The translations under genes and the position numbers were made by a program. A model generated the notes under the pieces. The model was not told where the DNA came from. It saw only the letters and a program-made list of their open reading frames with translations, and did no database searches. From positions 124,001 through 188,000 of the forward strand of contig NZ_VTOX01000008.1 in NCBI RefSeq assembly GCF_012184415.1: DNA of 64,000 nucleotides. Reading direction: 5' to 3'. Of the stretch, positions 41,796-50,036 are shown one piece after another (position 1 is the stretch's first letter; every line of letters starts with the position of its first letter). Source of the DNA: Ramlibacter lithotrophicus. GTDB lineage: Bacteria; Pseudomonadota; Gammaproteobacteria; Burkholderiales; Burkholderiaceae_C.

Positions 41796-41872
41796 CCGGG
41801 GTGTCCCGCCGTGCGCGGACTGAGAAATACCCTTTGAACCTGAACTGGGTCGTACCAGCGGAGGGAAGCCAC
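41794..41872 (+). ncRNA. TPP riboswitch (THI element)
   Basis: The conserved blocks are all present in order: CCGGGGTGTCCC, CTGAGAAATACCC, TTTGAACCTGAACTGGGT, and TACCAGCGGAGGGAAGCC. They form the thiamine pyrophosphate aptamer that shuts down thiamine genes when TPP is plentiful. GCTTCCC (41790-41796) can pair with GGGAAGC (41863-41869) to close helix P1; most of the 5' strand of that helix belongs to the end of repeat copy B. thiM begins 52 bp downstream. Confidence 0.95.
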
Positions 41873-41924
41873 ACGCGCACCGTGCGCCTTCCGCCTCCGA
41901 CCCGCCTCGAGCAAGGATTGACGG

Positions 41925-42758
41925 ATGGGCCTCCAACACATCGACGCCGCCGCCCTGTGGGCCGACCTGCAGGCGGTGCGCGAGCGCGCGCCGCTGGTGC
42001 ACAGCATCACCAACTTCGTCGTGATGAACTACAACGCCAACGCCTTGCTGGCGCTGGGAGCCTCGCCCGTGATGGCGCACGCACAGGAGGAAGTGGCCGA
42101 CATGGCCGGCATCGCGCAGGCGCTGGTGCTCAACATCGGCACGCTGGAGCCGGACTGGATCCGCGCCATGAAGACGGCGCTGCAGGCGGCGCGCGCCCGC
42201 GGCATCCCGGTCGTGCTGGACCCGGTCGGTGCCGGCGCCACGCCGTACCGCAACGCCGCGCTGGCCGACCTGATGGCTGCCGGCGCGCCCTCCATCGTCC
42301 GCGGCAACGGCTCCGAGATCATGAGCGTGGCCGGCGTCGCCGCGAAGACGCGCGGCGTCGACAGCAGCGCGTCGTCGGGCGAGGCCGTGGACGCGGCCAG
42401 GGCGCTGGCGCGAGACATCGGCGGGGTGGTGTGCGCCAGCGGCGCCGACGACCACGTGGTGGACGCGGCCGGCCGCTGGGCGGTGCTGTCCAACGGCCAC
42501 CCATGGATGACGCGCGTGACCGGCGTCGGCTGTTCGGCGAGCGCCCTGGTCGGCGCCTTCGCGGCGGTGCAGCCGGATGCGTGGCGCGCCACGGTCTCCG
42601 CGATGGCCTGCCTGGGCGTTGTGGGCGAACTTGCCGTGGAGCGCACGCAGGCGGCCGGCGCGGGCGTGGGGCGGCTGCAGATTGAATTGCTCGACGGCCT
42701 GCAGCTGCTGGAACGCGAGGCGTTCACGTCGCGCCTGAAACTCGACGTGCGCGGGTGA
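41925..42758 (+). CDS. thiM: Hydroxyethylthiazole kinase
   Basis: A 277-residue kinase that phosphorylates 4-methyl-5-(2-hydroxyethyl)thiazole in thiamine salvage. Typical blocks: [30 protein letters not shown] (the substrate loop), [23 protein letters not shown] and [15 protein letters not shown] with the catalytic Cys. The ATG at 41925 follows a TPP riboswitch. The stop overlaps the thiE start by 4 bp (GTGA). Confidence 0.95.
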   Translation: MGLQHIDAAALWADLQAVRERAPLVHSITNFVVMNYNANALLALGASPVMAHAQEEVADMAGIAQALVLNIGTLEPDWIRAMKTALQAARARGIPVVLDPVGAGATPYRNAALADLMAAGAPSIVRGNGSEIMSVAGVAAKTRGVDSSASSGEAVDAARALARDIGGVVCASGADDHVVDAAGRWAVLSNGHPWMTRVTGVGCSASALVGAFAAVQPDAWRATVSAMACLGVVGELAVERTQAAGAGVGRLQIELLDGLQLLEREAFTSRLKLDVRG

Positions 42759-43402
42759 CGGGCGCGATGAAGTTCCAGGCCGATGTCCTTCGGCTGTGCC
42801 TGGTCACCGACAGCACGCTCTGCGGCGAGCGCGGCGTGCTGGCGGTCGTCGAGGCCGCGGTCCAGGGCGACGTGAGCTGCGTCCAGCTGCGCGAGAAGGC
42901 GCTGGACACGCGGGCGTTCGTGGAGCGCGCTCGCGCGCTGAAGGCCCTGCTCGAGCCGCGCGGCGTGCCGCTGGTCATCAACGACCGCGTCGACGTCGCG
43001 CTGGCCTGCGGTGCCGACGGCGTGCACGTGGGCCAGAGCGACATGCCGCCGCAGGACGTGCGCCGGCTGATGCCGCACGCGCTGGTGGGGCTGTCGATCG
43101 AAACGCTGGCGCAGCTGCCGGCGGCCGAACTGGCGCCGGTGGACTACTACGGCGTGAGCCCGGTGTTCGCGACCGGGACCAAGCCCGATGCCGCACCGGC
43201 CCTGGGGCTGGACGGGCTGCGCGCGATCCGCGCCCGCACGGCGCGGGCGCTGGTCGCCATCGGCGGCATCCACGCCGGCAACGCCGCCGCCGTGATGGCT
43301 GCCGGGGCCGACGGCGTCGCGGTGGTCAGTGCCGTGTGCGCCGCGCCCGATCCGGCGGCGGCGGCCCGCCTGCTGCGCGACAGCATGGGGCGGGCCGGCT
43401 GA
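42755..43402 (+). CDS. thiE: Thiamine phosphate synthase
   Basis: A 215-residue TIM-barrel enzyme joining HMP-pyrophosphate and thiazole phosphate. Landmarks are [56 protein letters not shown] and the phosphate loop [24 protein letters not shown]. The GTG at 42755 overlaps thiM; ATG 42767 ([10 protein letters not shown]) would be an alternative start. No thiD or thiC is in the window, so HMP-pyrophosphate must be supplied from genes elsewhere. Confidence 0.93.
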   Translation: MTGAMKFQADVLRLCLVTDSTLCGERGVLAVVEAAVQGDVSCVQLREKALDTRAFVERARALKALLEPRGVPLVINDRVDVALACGADGVHVGQSDMPPQDVRRLMPHALVGLSIETLAQLPAAELAPVDYYGVSPVFATGTKPDAAPALGLDGLRAIRARTARALVAIGGIHAGNAAAVMAAGADGVAVVSAVCAAPDPAAAARLLRDSMGRAG

Positions 43403-43407
43403 GGCGG

Positions 43408-43911
43408 CTACTCGTACTGCGCCGCGATCCCCTCGCGACCGGTCCCGACGTCGCCGGCAAGGGCGCGCTCCAGCCGCGCGGCCAGCGCGCGATCGAGCGT
43501 GCGCAACATGGCCAGGTCGGCGCGCGCCCGCTCCATGTCTCCCTGTTGCGAGAACAGCACGCCGCGGTACATGTAGGCCTGTGCGAGGTTCGGCTTCAGC
43601 GCGATCGCGCGGTTGTAGTGCGCGAGCGAGGCTGCAAAGTTGTGGCTTCCCTGCATGCGCAGCGCATAGGCGAGGTTGTTGTGCGCCTCGGCCAGTTCGC
43701 CGTCCACGGCCAGCGCCGCCTCGAAGCGCGCCTGCGCCTCGCGGAAGTCGCGCGCCACCAGCAGCGCAACGCCGTCGTTGTAGAGGCGGACTGCGTCGGC
43801 GCGGCCGCCGCCCGCCGGCACCGGCAGCGGATCGCTCTCCACCGCGGCGGCGGCGGCCGTCGCCAACGCCAGCAGCGCTGCCACCGCGGCACTGCGCGAC
43901 GAGGCCTTCAT
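43408..43911 (-). CDS. Exported TPR protein
   Basis: A 167-residue protein with a Sec signal (ALLALATAAAAAV, ends near residue 25) and about three TPR repeats: AVRLYNDGVALLVARDFREAQARFEAAL, AEAHNNLAYALRMQGSHNFAASL and AQAYMYRGVLFSQQGDMERARADL in segments. It probably scaffolds a periplasmic complex. The gene overlaps the larger TPR gene upstream by 4 bp, and its stop faces thiE after 5 bp. Confidence 0.75.
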   Translation of the reverse strand: MKASSRSAAVAALLALATAAAAAVESDPLPVPAGGGRADAVRLYNDGVALLVARDFREAQARFEAALAVDGELAEAHNNLAYALRMQGSHNFAASLAHYNRAIALKPNLAQAYMYRGVLFSQQGDMERARADLAMLRTLDRALAARLERALAGDVGTGREGIAAQYE

Positions 43912-45518
43912 CGCGTGACCGACATCCGCGCCAGTTGCAGGCCTTGCGTGCCGGCGTCGGCCTCGGCCGTCTGGCGCGTGATGTGCTGGCTGTATTCGCG
44001 GCTCTTGCCGGCGTCGCCGGCGCGCTCGGCGGCAACCGCCGCACCGGCCAGCGCCCGCAGGCGGTTCGGCTCCTTCTTCAGCACGGCCTCGAATTCGCGC
44101 AACGCTTCTGGCGCCTTGCCGGCTTCCAGCAGGGCGCTGGCCAGCACCTCGCGTGCCGGCAGCAGCGGTCCCGGCGTCACGGCATGCTTCTCGCTGGCGT
44201 CCTCGCGGTCGGCCGCCTGGCGCAGGCCGGCCAGGCCGGCCTCGGCATCGCCGCGCTTGAACGTGCCGAAGCCGCCGACCACGTCGAGCTGGATCCCGAT
44301 CTGTTCCACCCAGTACCCGAGCTTCAGCTCGCTGGCGCGGTCGCGCAGCGCCTGGAGCCGGGTGACCTCGGCAGCGACGGCGGCGGCGTCCCTCGTGGCG
44401 GCGGCGCCGAGCGCGCGGGCGTAGGCGTTGGCCGCCTCAGCCTGCGGATACTTTGTCCACGGATAGCTGCCGGCGGCCGGCGCCAGTGGCAGTTTCGCGG
44501 CCGCCGCCCAGTCGCCGCGTTCCAGTGCCAGGCGTGCCGGGATCGCGGCATAGGCGTACGCCGCGGCAAAGTGATCGGGCGGCGTGGCCAACGCCAGCGA
44601 GCGTTCCCGCACCTGCTGCGCGGCCCGATCCTGTCCCATCTGCAGGTGGGCGTAGACCATGTAGTCGTACGCGTGCAGCGTGTTCCAGCCAGTGGCCGAG
44701 TCGGCTTTCGCGGAGGCGTCGTTCGCCGCCACCGAGTCCTTCCAGGCGCCGACGCGCGTGAAGATGTGCGACGGCATGTGCTGCGCGTGCGAGGCCGCCG
44801 GCGCGATCTTGCTGTAGCGCTGCGCCGCCGTCAGGCCCTGGCCGGCGAGCGGCGGATAGTCGTAGCTGTGGATCAGGTAATGCGCCACGCCCGGGTGTTC
44901 GGGGTGCTTCTTGAACACCGGCTCGAGCTGCTGCGCCGCCTTGAGCTGGTTGGTGTACTTCTTGTCGGCCGGATCGAACGTGGCCGACAGCACCAGGCTG
45001 TGCAGGATGACGGCCTCGGGATCGTCCGCATGCCTCGCGGCGACGCCTTGCAGGGCGCTCTCCAGCGCCTTCGCGCGGGTTGCGTGATTGAGCTTGTCGG
45101 CGTCGCGGAAGAACACCGAAAGCGCATCCACGTAGTCACGTTCGCGCTGCGACTTCAGGCCCGTCCTGCGCGCCTGCTCCATCAGCTCGGCGCCTTCGGC
45201 CAGCGTCCTGGCCGAGACGTTGCCCGGCCAGCCGAACGGGTTGTCGAGCGACGCGAGCGCCCGCACCCAGTGCGCCATGCCGCAGGAAGCGTCGGCCTGC
45301 AGGGCCCGCTCCAGCGGCGCCTTGACCCGTTCCATCGCAAACGAGTGGAAATAGGCCATCGCGAGGTCGATCTCCTGCTGGGCCTCGGCGCTGCAGTCCA
45401 CCTTGAAGTGGACCGATCCGAGCTTGCCGGGCGCGGCTTGCGTGCCGTGCGCCAGCACGGTGCCTGCAGCGCAGGCGGCCGCCACGGCGACGGCGGACCG
45501 GACGAGACATGAACGCAT
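43908..45518 (-). CDS. Large exported TPR-like protein
   Basis: A 536-residue helical-repeat protein with a signal peptide (LVRSAVAVAAACAAGTVLAHG, cleavage near residue 24). It contains the markers LAMAYFHSFAMERVKAPLERAL, HAQHMPSHIFTRVGAWKDSVAAN and KAPEALREFEAVLKKEPNRLRAL, recognised in a family of periplasmic TPR proteins of unknown role. The motif SHAQHMPSHIF is highly conserved in that family, and its histidines could bind a metal. The ATG at 45518 follows AAGGAGG. It is coupled to the small TPR gene. Confidence 0.75.
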   Translation of the reverse strand: MRSCLVRSAVAVAAACAAGTVLAHGTQAAPGKLGSVHFKVDCSAEAQQEIDLAMAYFHSFAMERVKAPLERALQADASCGMAHWVRALASLDNPFGWPGNVSARTLAEGAELMEQARRTGLKSQRERDYVDALSVFFRDADKLNHATRAKALESALQGVAARHADDPEAVILHSLVLSATFDPADKKYTNQLKAAQQLEPVFKKHPEHPGVAHYLIHSYDYPPLAGQGLTAAQRYSKIAPAASHAQHMPSHIFTRVGAWKDSVAANDASAKADSATGWNTLHAYDYMVYAHLQMGQDRAAQQVRERSLALATPPDHFAAAYAYAAIPARLALERGDWAAAAKLPLAPAAGSYPWTKYPQAEAANAYARALGAAATRDAAAVAAEVTRLQALRDRASELKLGYWVEQIGIQLDVVGGFGTFKRGDAEAGLAGLRQAADREDASEKHAVTPGPLLPAREVLASALLEAGKAPEALREFEAVLKKEPNRLRALAGAAVAAERAGDAGKSREYSQHITRQTAEADAGTQGLQLARMSVTR

Positions 45519-45757
45519 GGTTGCCTCCTTGTTTGGCACCCGCCATCTGGGTCTGGCGGAGCGGCGATTTGGAGCTTCCACGCTGAGCCGGTCAATCGCG
45601 CATATGCGGGAGTTGTCACACCGGTCGGGCTGCCTTCGCCGCACCGTGCTCGTACCGGACTGGCATCCGGTAACCGAAGTTGCACCGGATGCGATGTCGC
45701 GCCCCGGCGAAAACGTGAATGGCCGCGCCCGCGACAGGGATTTCCTCGCGATCCGGG

Positions 45758-45784
45758 TTGACCTTGACATCGTGTCAAGGTCAA
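45758..45784 (+). promoter_or_regulatory. Perfect MerR-family operator/promoter
   Basis: TTGACCTTGACA-TCG-TGTCAAGGTCAA has perfect 12-bp arms, with TTGACC forming a -35 hexamer. MerR-type regulators (CueR, HmrR, CadR kinds) bind such dyads in promoters with a long -35/-10 spacer and switch them on with metal or oxidative signals. The DUF4396 gene starts 28 bp downstream. No MerR-family gene is in the window. Confidence 0.75.
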
Positions 45785-45811
45785 CACTCCATGCCTCCAA
45801 GGAGATCGACG

Positions 45812-46324
45812 ATGAAAGATGCCTCCCATGCTGCCCATACCGCCCGACCCGCCCACGGGGGCCACGGGGGCCACGGTGCCGCCCCGCCAGGCCTGAACGC
45901 CACGGCCTTCCAGGCCACGCTCCACTGCCTGTCGGGCTGTGCCGTTGGCGAAGTCCTGGGCATGGTGATCGGCACCGCGCTGGGCCTGTCGAACGGCGCC
46001 ACGATCGCGCTCGCCGTCGTGCTGGCATTCCTCTTCGGCTACGCCTTCACCATGGTGCCGCTGCTGCGCACGGGGATGGAGTGGCGCCGGGCGGCGAAGC
46101 TGGCGCTGGCCGCCGACACCGCGTCGATCGCCATCATGGAAATCGTCGACAACCTGGTGATGCTGGCCGTGCCGGGCGCGATGGACGCGCCGCTGTCGTC
46201 GCCGCTGTTCTGGGGCGCCCTCGCGTTCGCGCTGGTCGTCGCGGGCGTCGCCGCGTATCCGGTGAACCGCTGGCTGATCGGCCGCGGACTCGGCCACGCG
46301 GTGGTGCACGCCCATCACCATTGA
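45812..46324 (+). CDS. DUF4396 membrane protein with His-rich ends
   Basis: A 170-residue protein with four membrane segments and His-rich termini (HAAHTARPAHGGHGGHG and HAVVHAHHH). The core LHCLSGCAVGEVLGMVIGT and IMEIVDNLVML match DUF4396 proteins, which often sit beside copper genes. The His clusters suggest metal binding or transport across the inner membrane, which agrees with the MerR-type operator upstream. The start has AAGGAGATCG ahead of it. Metal identity is unknown. Confidence 0.78.
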   Translation: MKDASHAAHTARPAHGGHGGHGAAPPGLNATAFQATLHCLSGCAVGEVLGMVIGTALGLSNGATIALAVVLAFLFGYAFTMVPLLRTGMEWRRAAKLALAADTASIAIMEIVDNLVMLAVPGAMDAPLSSPLFWGALAFALVVAGVAAYPVNRWLIGRGLGHAVVHAHHH

Positions 46325-46357
46325 CCGGGCCGCCTGTCGTGTCGACGGAAAAACCAT

Positions 46358-46375
46358 TTCGCACGTATGTGCTAT
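46358..46375. promoter_or_regulatory. TetR operator, site 1
   Basis: TTCGCAC-GTAT-GTGCTAT, an imperfect 18-bp dyad 11 bp before the tetR start. It matches the perfect site at 47029 in its left half and in GTGC of its right half, so the TetR protein probably represses its own gene. Confidence 0.7.
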
Positions 46376-46385
46376 TCTTGCACCC

Positions 46386-46988
46386 ATGGACGCCAGGACG
46401 CAGAAAAGCGAGCTGACCCGCGCCGCCATCGTCGGCGCGGCGCTGGACATGGCGTCAGCGCAAGGGCTCGAATCGATCACGCTCCAGGCGGTGGCCGACC
46501 GGCTGGCCCTGTCGAAGAGCGGCGTCTTCTCCCGCGCAGGATCGCGCGAGGCGCTGCAGAAGGCGGTGATCGAGGAGTTCGGGCGCCGTTTCCTGGCCGA
46601 CGTGTTCGTGCCCGCCATGCAGCGGGCGCGCGGGCTGCCGCGGCTGGACGACATCGTCGAGCGCTGGATCGGGCGCATCGGGCACGCGGCCGCCAACGAG
46701 GCCTGCATCTTCTCGGCCGGCGCCTTCGAACTCGACGACCGGGACGGGCCGCTGCGCGACCTGCTGCACGGCGAGGTGACGCGCTGGCGCGGCGTCCTGC
46801 GCCGCACCGTGCTGCAGTCGGTCGAAGCCGGGCACCTCAAGCCCGACACCGACGCCGACTTGCTGGTGGCCGAGATCTACGCGCTGATCCTGGGCCTCAT
46901 GCACGACACCCGCTTCCTGCGCGACCCGCGCGCACCGGAGCGGGCCCGCGCCAGCTGGCGGCGGCTGCGCAGCAGTTACCTGGCGTAG
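46386..46988 (+). CDS. TetR family transcription regulator
   Basis: A 200-residue repressor. The N-terminal helix-turn-helix is AAIVGAALDMASAQGLESITLQAVADRLALSKSGVFS split at about residues 13-50. The C-terminal ligand domain (HAAANEACIFSAGAFELDDRDG, LKPDTDADLLVAEIYALILGLMHD) is of the TetR_C_33-like type. It lies between two matching operators and heads a unit with the 37-residue gene and an alpha/beta hydrolase, so it likely controls lipid or xenobiotic ester use. Confidence 0.88.
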   Translation: MDARTQKSELTRAAIVGAALDMASAQGLESITLQAVADRLALSKSGVFSRAGSREALQKAVIEEFGRRFLADVFVPAMQRARGLPRLDDIVERWIGRIGHAAANEACIFSAGAFELDDRDGPLRDLLHGEVTRWRGVLRRTVLQSVEAGHLKPDTDADLLVAEIYALILGLMHDTRFLRDPRAPERARASWRRLRSSYLA

Positions 46989-47028
46989 ACCGCCACCGAG
47001 CGACGCCGCCACGTTTGTTTCGTCATAT

Positions 47029-47046
47029 TTCGCACAGTCGTGCGAA
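47029..47046. promoter_or_regulatory. TetR operator, site 2
   Basis: TTCGCAC-AGTC-GTGCGAA, a perfect 18-bp dyad with seven-base arms, 17 bp before the 37-residue gene. With site 1 it defines a likely local regulon: tetR itself and the small gene/hydrolase pair. Confidence 0.75.
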
Positions 47047-47063
47047 TAACCAAGGAGGTTGCC

Positions 47064-47177
47064 ATGTTCACGCTCTTCATTCTTGCCGCCGCCTGGGGCG
47101 CCTGGCGCGTCGCCACGGCGGCGCTTGCCTCGTTGCGCGACCTGCCGCGCAGCAACCAGGACATGATCTTCTACTGA
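47064..47177 (+). CDS. 37-residue small membrane-associated protein
   Basis: Starts MFTLFILAAAWGAWRVATAA and ends LRDLPRSNQDMIFY. One amphipathic or membrane helix spans residues 2-22. AAGGAGGTT lies 5-6 bp before its ATG, one of the best ribosome sites in the window. It is placed between a TetR operator and the hydrolase gene, 14 bp upstream of the latter, so it is very likely expressed and may act with the hydrolase. Confidence 0.65.
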   Translation: MFTLFILAAAWGAWRVATAALASLRDLPRSNQDMIFY

Positions 47178-47191
47178 AAGGCAAGGCCGCC

Positions 47192-48082
47192 ATGAACGAC
47201 ACCATCGCGCCGGCCGCGGCGCTGTACGGATCGAGCACGGGCGTGCGCCTGTTGCGCCTGGCGATGGCCGCCACGCAGCGGTTGTGGCCGGGCCTGGCGG
47301 TACGCGCCGCCGCGCGCCTGTTCGCAACGCCGATGCCGCCGCGCTGGCTGCGCCGGCCGCCCGCCTGGGACGCCGCCTGGAAGGTCGAGCCGTGGGCCTT
47401 CGAGCAGGCCAGCCTCACGGTCTACTCGCCGGCATCCGTCGCACCGCGCTCGCGCATTGCGCTGCTGGTGCACGGCTGGGGTGGCCACGCCGGGCAGATG
47501 CTGCTGCTGGCGCAGGCGCTCTCGCAGCAGGGATTGACCCCGGTCCTGGTGGAGATGCCGGCCCATGGCCGCAGCGCCGGGTCGGTGAGCAACCTGCCGC
47601 AGTTCGTGCGGGCGCTCGAATACGTCGCCGCGCGGCTGCAGCAGCAAGGCCATCGGCTGCAGGTGGTGGTCGCGCACTCGCTGGGCGCGAACGCGGCTGC
47701 CTATGCCGCCGGCCGCGGGCTGCCGGCCGAGCGCCTGGTGCTGATCGCGCCACCGGCCTCGGCGCGCGAGTACACGCGGTTCTTCGCGCGGGTGTTCGGC
47801 CTCAGCGAAGCGACTCGCGCGGCGCTGCAGGCGCGCATCGAGGCGCGCGAGGCGATCGTGATGCCGGAACTGGAGCCGCCGGCGGTGGGGCCGCGCATCC
47901 GCGTGCCGACGCTGGTCGTGCATGACCGCGCCGACCGGGTCAACCCGTTCAAGGACGGCCAGGCCTTCGCCCACGCGATCCGTGGCGCACGGCTGCTGGC
48001 GACCGAGGGGCTCGGGCATGGCAAGGTGCTCGGCGACGCCGGCGTGGTCGGGCAGGTGACGCTGTTCGCCGCCGCGGGCTGA
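47192..48082 (+). CDS. Alpha/beta hydrolase
   Basis: A 296-residue hydrolase with the oxyanion segment VHGWGGHAGQM, nucleophile elbow AHSLGAN (in place of GHSLG), acid in VHDRADRVNP and His in GLGHGKVLG. The N-terminal 75 residues carry a hydrophobic start and many basic residues, perhaps for membrane contact. Regulated with the upstream small gene by TetR. The substrate is unknown; esters or lipids are likely for a TetR-controlled hydrolase. Confidence 0.82.
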   Translation: MNDTIAPAAALYGSSTGVRLLRLAMAATQRLWPGLAVRAAARLFATPMPPRWLRRPPAWDAAWKVEPWAFEQASLTVYSPASVAPRSRIALLVHGWGGHAGQMLLLAQALSQQGLTPVLVEMPAHGRSAGSVSNLPQFVRALEYVAARLQQQGHRLQVVVAHSLGANAAAYAAGRGLPAERLVLIAPPASAREYTRFFARVFGLSEATRAALQARIEAREAIVMPELEPPAVGPRIRVPTLVVHDRADRVNPFKDGQAFAHAIRGARLLATEGLGHGKVLGDAGVVGQVTLFAAAG

Positions 48083-48092
48083 CCCGCTCCGC

Positions 48093-49229
48093 TCAGCGCG
48101 CCGCCGGCGCGGAACGCTGCGCCGTGCGCCTGCGTCCGCCCTGGCGCAGCGCGGCGAGACTGTCTTCGAGCTCACCCGACAGCGTGCGGCTCAGCCGCGA
48201 CTCCAGCAGCGCGAGCACGGCCGCCTCTTCGGGCTTGAGCGACGCGAGGTCTTCGCGCAGTTCGTCCTGGACCTCGCGCCGGATCTCCAGCAGCAGCGCG
48301 CCTTCGGCGTACGACTGCAGGATCTCCGGATGCACGTAGCACTTGCGGCAGATCGTCGGCGTGTTGCCCAGGCGCGCGGCCACCCGTTCGATCGCCGCCT
48401 TGACGTTCTTCTTCTGCGCCGCCTGCGTGTCGAACGCCTCGACCTCCTGCAGTGCCAGCGCCGCCATCACGGTGCCGGCCCAGGTGCGGAAGTCCTTGGC
48501 CGTGATGTCCTCGCCGGTGATCTCGCGCAGGTAGGCGTTGACGTCGGCGGAGCTCACCTGCCTGAGCTCGCCGTTCTCGTCGACGTACTGGAACAGCTCC
48601 TGGCCCGGAAGGTCCTGGCAGGCCTTGACGATCTTCGCCACCCGCCGGTCCTTCAGCTGCAGCTGCCAGGTCCTGCCGCTCTTGCCCTTGAACCGGAAGC
48701 GCAGCTGGGAGCCATCGACCTTGACGTGCGGATTGCGCAAGGTGGTCAGGCCGTAGCTGTCGTTGCGCTTCGCATAGTCGTCGTTGCCGACGCGGATCAG
48801 CGTCGTCTCCAGCAGGTGCACCACGGTGGCCAGCACCTTCTCGCGCGGCAGGCCGCGCAGCGCCATGTGCTCCGCCACCCTGGCGCGGATGTTGGGCAGG
48901 GCGCGCGCGAACTCCATCATGTGCTCGTACTTGGTGGCTTCGCTGAACTCGCGGAACTGCGGGTGGTAGCGGTATTGCTTGCGGCCGCGCGCGTCGCGGC
49001 CGGTCGCCTGCAGGTGGCCGTTGGGCTTGGGGCAGATCCACACGTCGCTCCAGGCGGGCGGGATCGCGAGCTTGCGAATGCGCTCCAGTGCACCCTCATC
49101 CTCCAGCGCCTTGCCGTTGGGCCTGAGATAGCGAAAGGTATCTCCCGCACGCTCGCGCCGGATGCCGGGGTCTTCGTCGGAGACGTAGACCAGGCCGGCG
49201 GACTCGGCGACTTCGCTGGGATCGGTCAT
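48093..49229 (-). CDS. DNA topoisomerase IB
   Basis: A 378-residue poxvirus-type topoisomerase I that relaxes supercoils through a 3'-phosphotyrosyl bond. The nucleophile is probably Tyr298 (TICRKCYVHPEIL); Arg and Lys of the active site lie in TTLIRVGNDDYAKRNDSYGLTTLRN and FRFKGKSGRTW. The N-terminal domain has YRYHPQFREFSEATKYEHM. Length and motifs fit the bacterial enzymes such as that of Deinococcus. It converges on the hydrolase gene with 10 bp between. Confidence 0.93.
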   Translation of the reverse strand: MTDPSEVAESAGLVYVSDEDPGIRRERAGDTFRYLRPNGKALEDEGALERIRKLAIPPAWSDVWICPKPNGHLQATGRDARGRKQYRYHPQFREFSEATKYEHMMEFARALPNIRARVAEHMALRGLPREKVLATVVHLLETTLIRVGNDDYAKRNDSYGLTTLRNPHVKVDGSQLRFRFKGKSGRTWQLQLKDRRVAKIVKACQDLPGQELFQYVDENGELRQVSSADVNAYLREITGEDITAKDFRTWAGTVMAALALQEVEAFDTQAAQKKNVKAAIERVAARLGNTPTICRKCYVHPEILQSYAEGALLLEIRREVQDELREDLASLKPEEAAVLALLESRLSRTLSGELEDSLAALRQGGRRRTAQRSAPAAR

Positions 49230-49346
49230 GCGGTGTCGGATGGGCGCGCCTCGACAGTGAAGCGCCCAGCCATTGTGGAAGCGCCGCCACGACGGGCGTG
49301 TAGGACCGCAGGCGCGCGCGCTGTCCGACCCGGACCGCGATGGTTC

Positions 49347-49979
49347 CTATCGCCGCCGCGCCACCAACCCGATCAGGGCCGACATGCCTTTGTGGCCCGT
49401 GCCTTCGGCGACTTCGGCCTCGTACTCGCGCAATTCGAGGATGTCCCAGTCCGCGAAGGCCTGGCGCAGCATGGCCTCCGTGTACAGATGGGCCAGGTAC
49501 GGCGGCCCCCCGGTCTTGTACTCGAGCTGCCTGGGCGTATAGCCCTGCAGCAGCAGCAGCCCGCCGGGCCTGAGCGTGCGGCGGCACTGCGCGAAGAGCC
49601 GCTCGCGCAACGCTGGATCGGCGAACTGCACGAAGATCGCGACCACCGCGTCGTAAGTCGCTTCCGGCCACGCGAAGCCGTCGACGTCGCTGACCGCGAA
49701 ATCCACCTTCACGCCGCGCTCCGCCGCGAGCGCGCGCGCCTTGGCCACGCCCACCGGCGAGATGTCGAAGGCGTCGACGGCCAGCCCCTGCTGCGCCAGC
49801 CAGACGCTGTTGCGGCCCTCGCCATCGGCCACGGAGAGCACGCGCTGGCCCGCCTGCAGCAGCCCGCGGTGTTCGCGCAGCCAGGCGTTCGGCGCCGTGC
49901 CGAACAGGTATTCGTCAGTCTGGAAGCGCCGGTTCCAGGTCTCGGCGGCGTCGGTGAAGGCGGTGGGCGGGGTGGACAT
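49347..49979 (-). CDS. SAM-dependent methyltransferase (TehB/thiopurine type)
   Basis: A 210-residue class I methyltransferase. Motif I is VLSVADGEGRNSVWLAQQG, motif II VDAFDISPVGVAKA, and the later motifs FAVSDVDGFAWP and LRPGGLLLLQGYTP. FGTAPNAWLREH at the start is common in TehB-like enzymes that detoxify tellurite or thiols. The true substrate is not known. It stands alone between topoisomerase and the CvpA-CAP gene. Confidence 0.85.
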   Translation of the reverse strand: MSTPPTAFTDAAETWNRRFQTDEYLFGTAPNAWLREHRGLLQAGQRVLSVADGEGRNSVWLAQQGLAVDAFDISPVGVAKARALAAERGVKVDFAVSDVDGFAWPEATYDAVVAIFVQFADPALRERLFAQCRRTLRPGGLLLLQGYTPRQLEYKTGGPPYLAHLYTEAMLRQAFADWDILELREYEAEVAEGTGHKGMSALIGLVARRR

Positions 49980-50036
49980 GATGGCGATTGTGCATGCCGG
50001 TGCCGTCCACCTGGCGGTCGGCTGTTGGGCCCGCGT

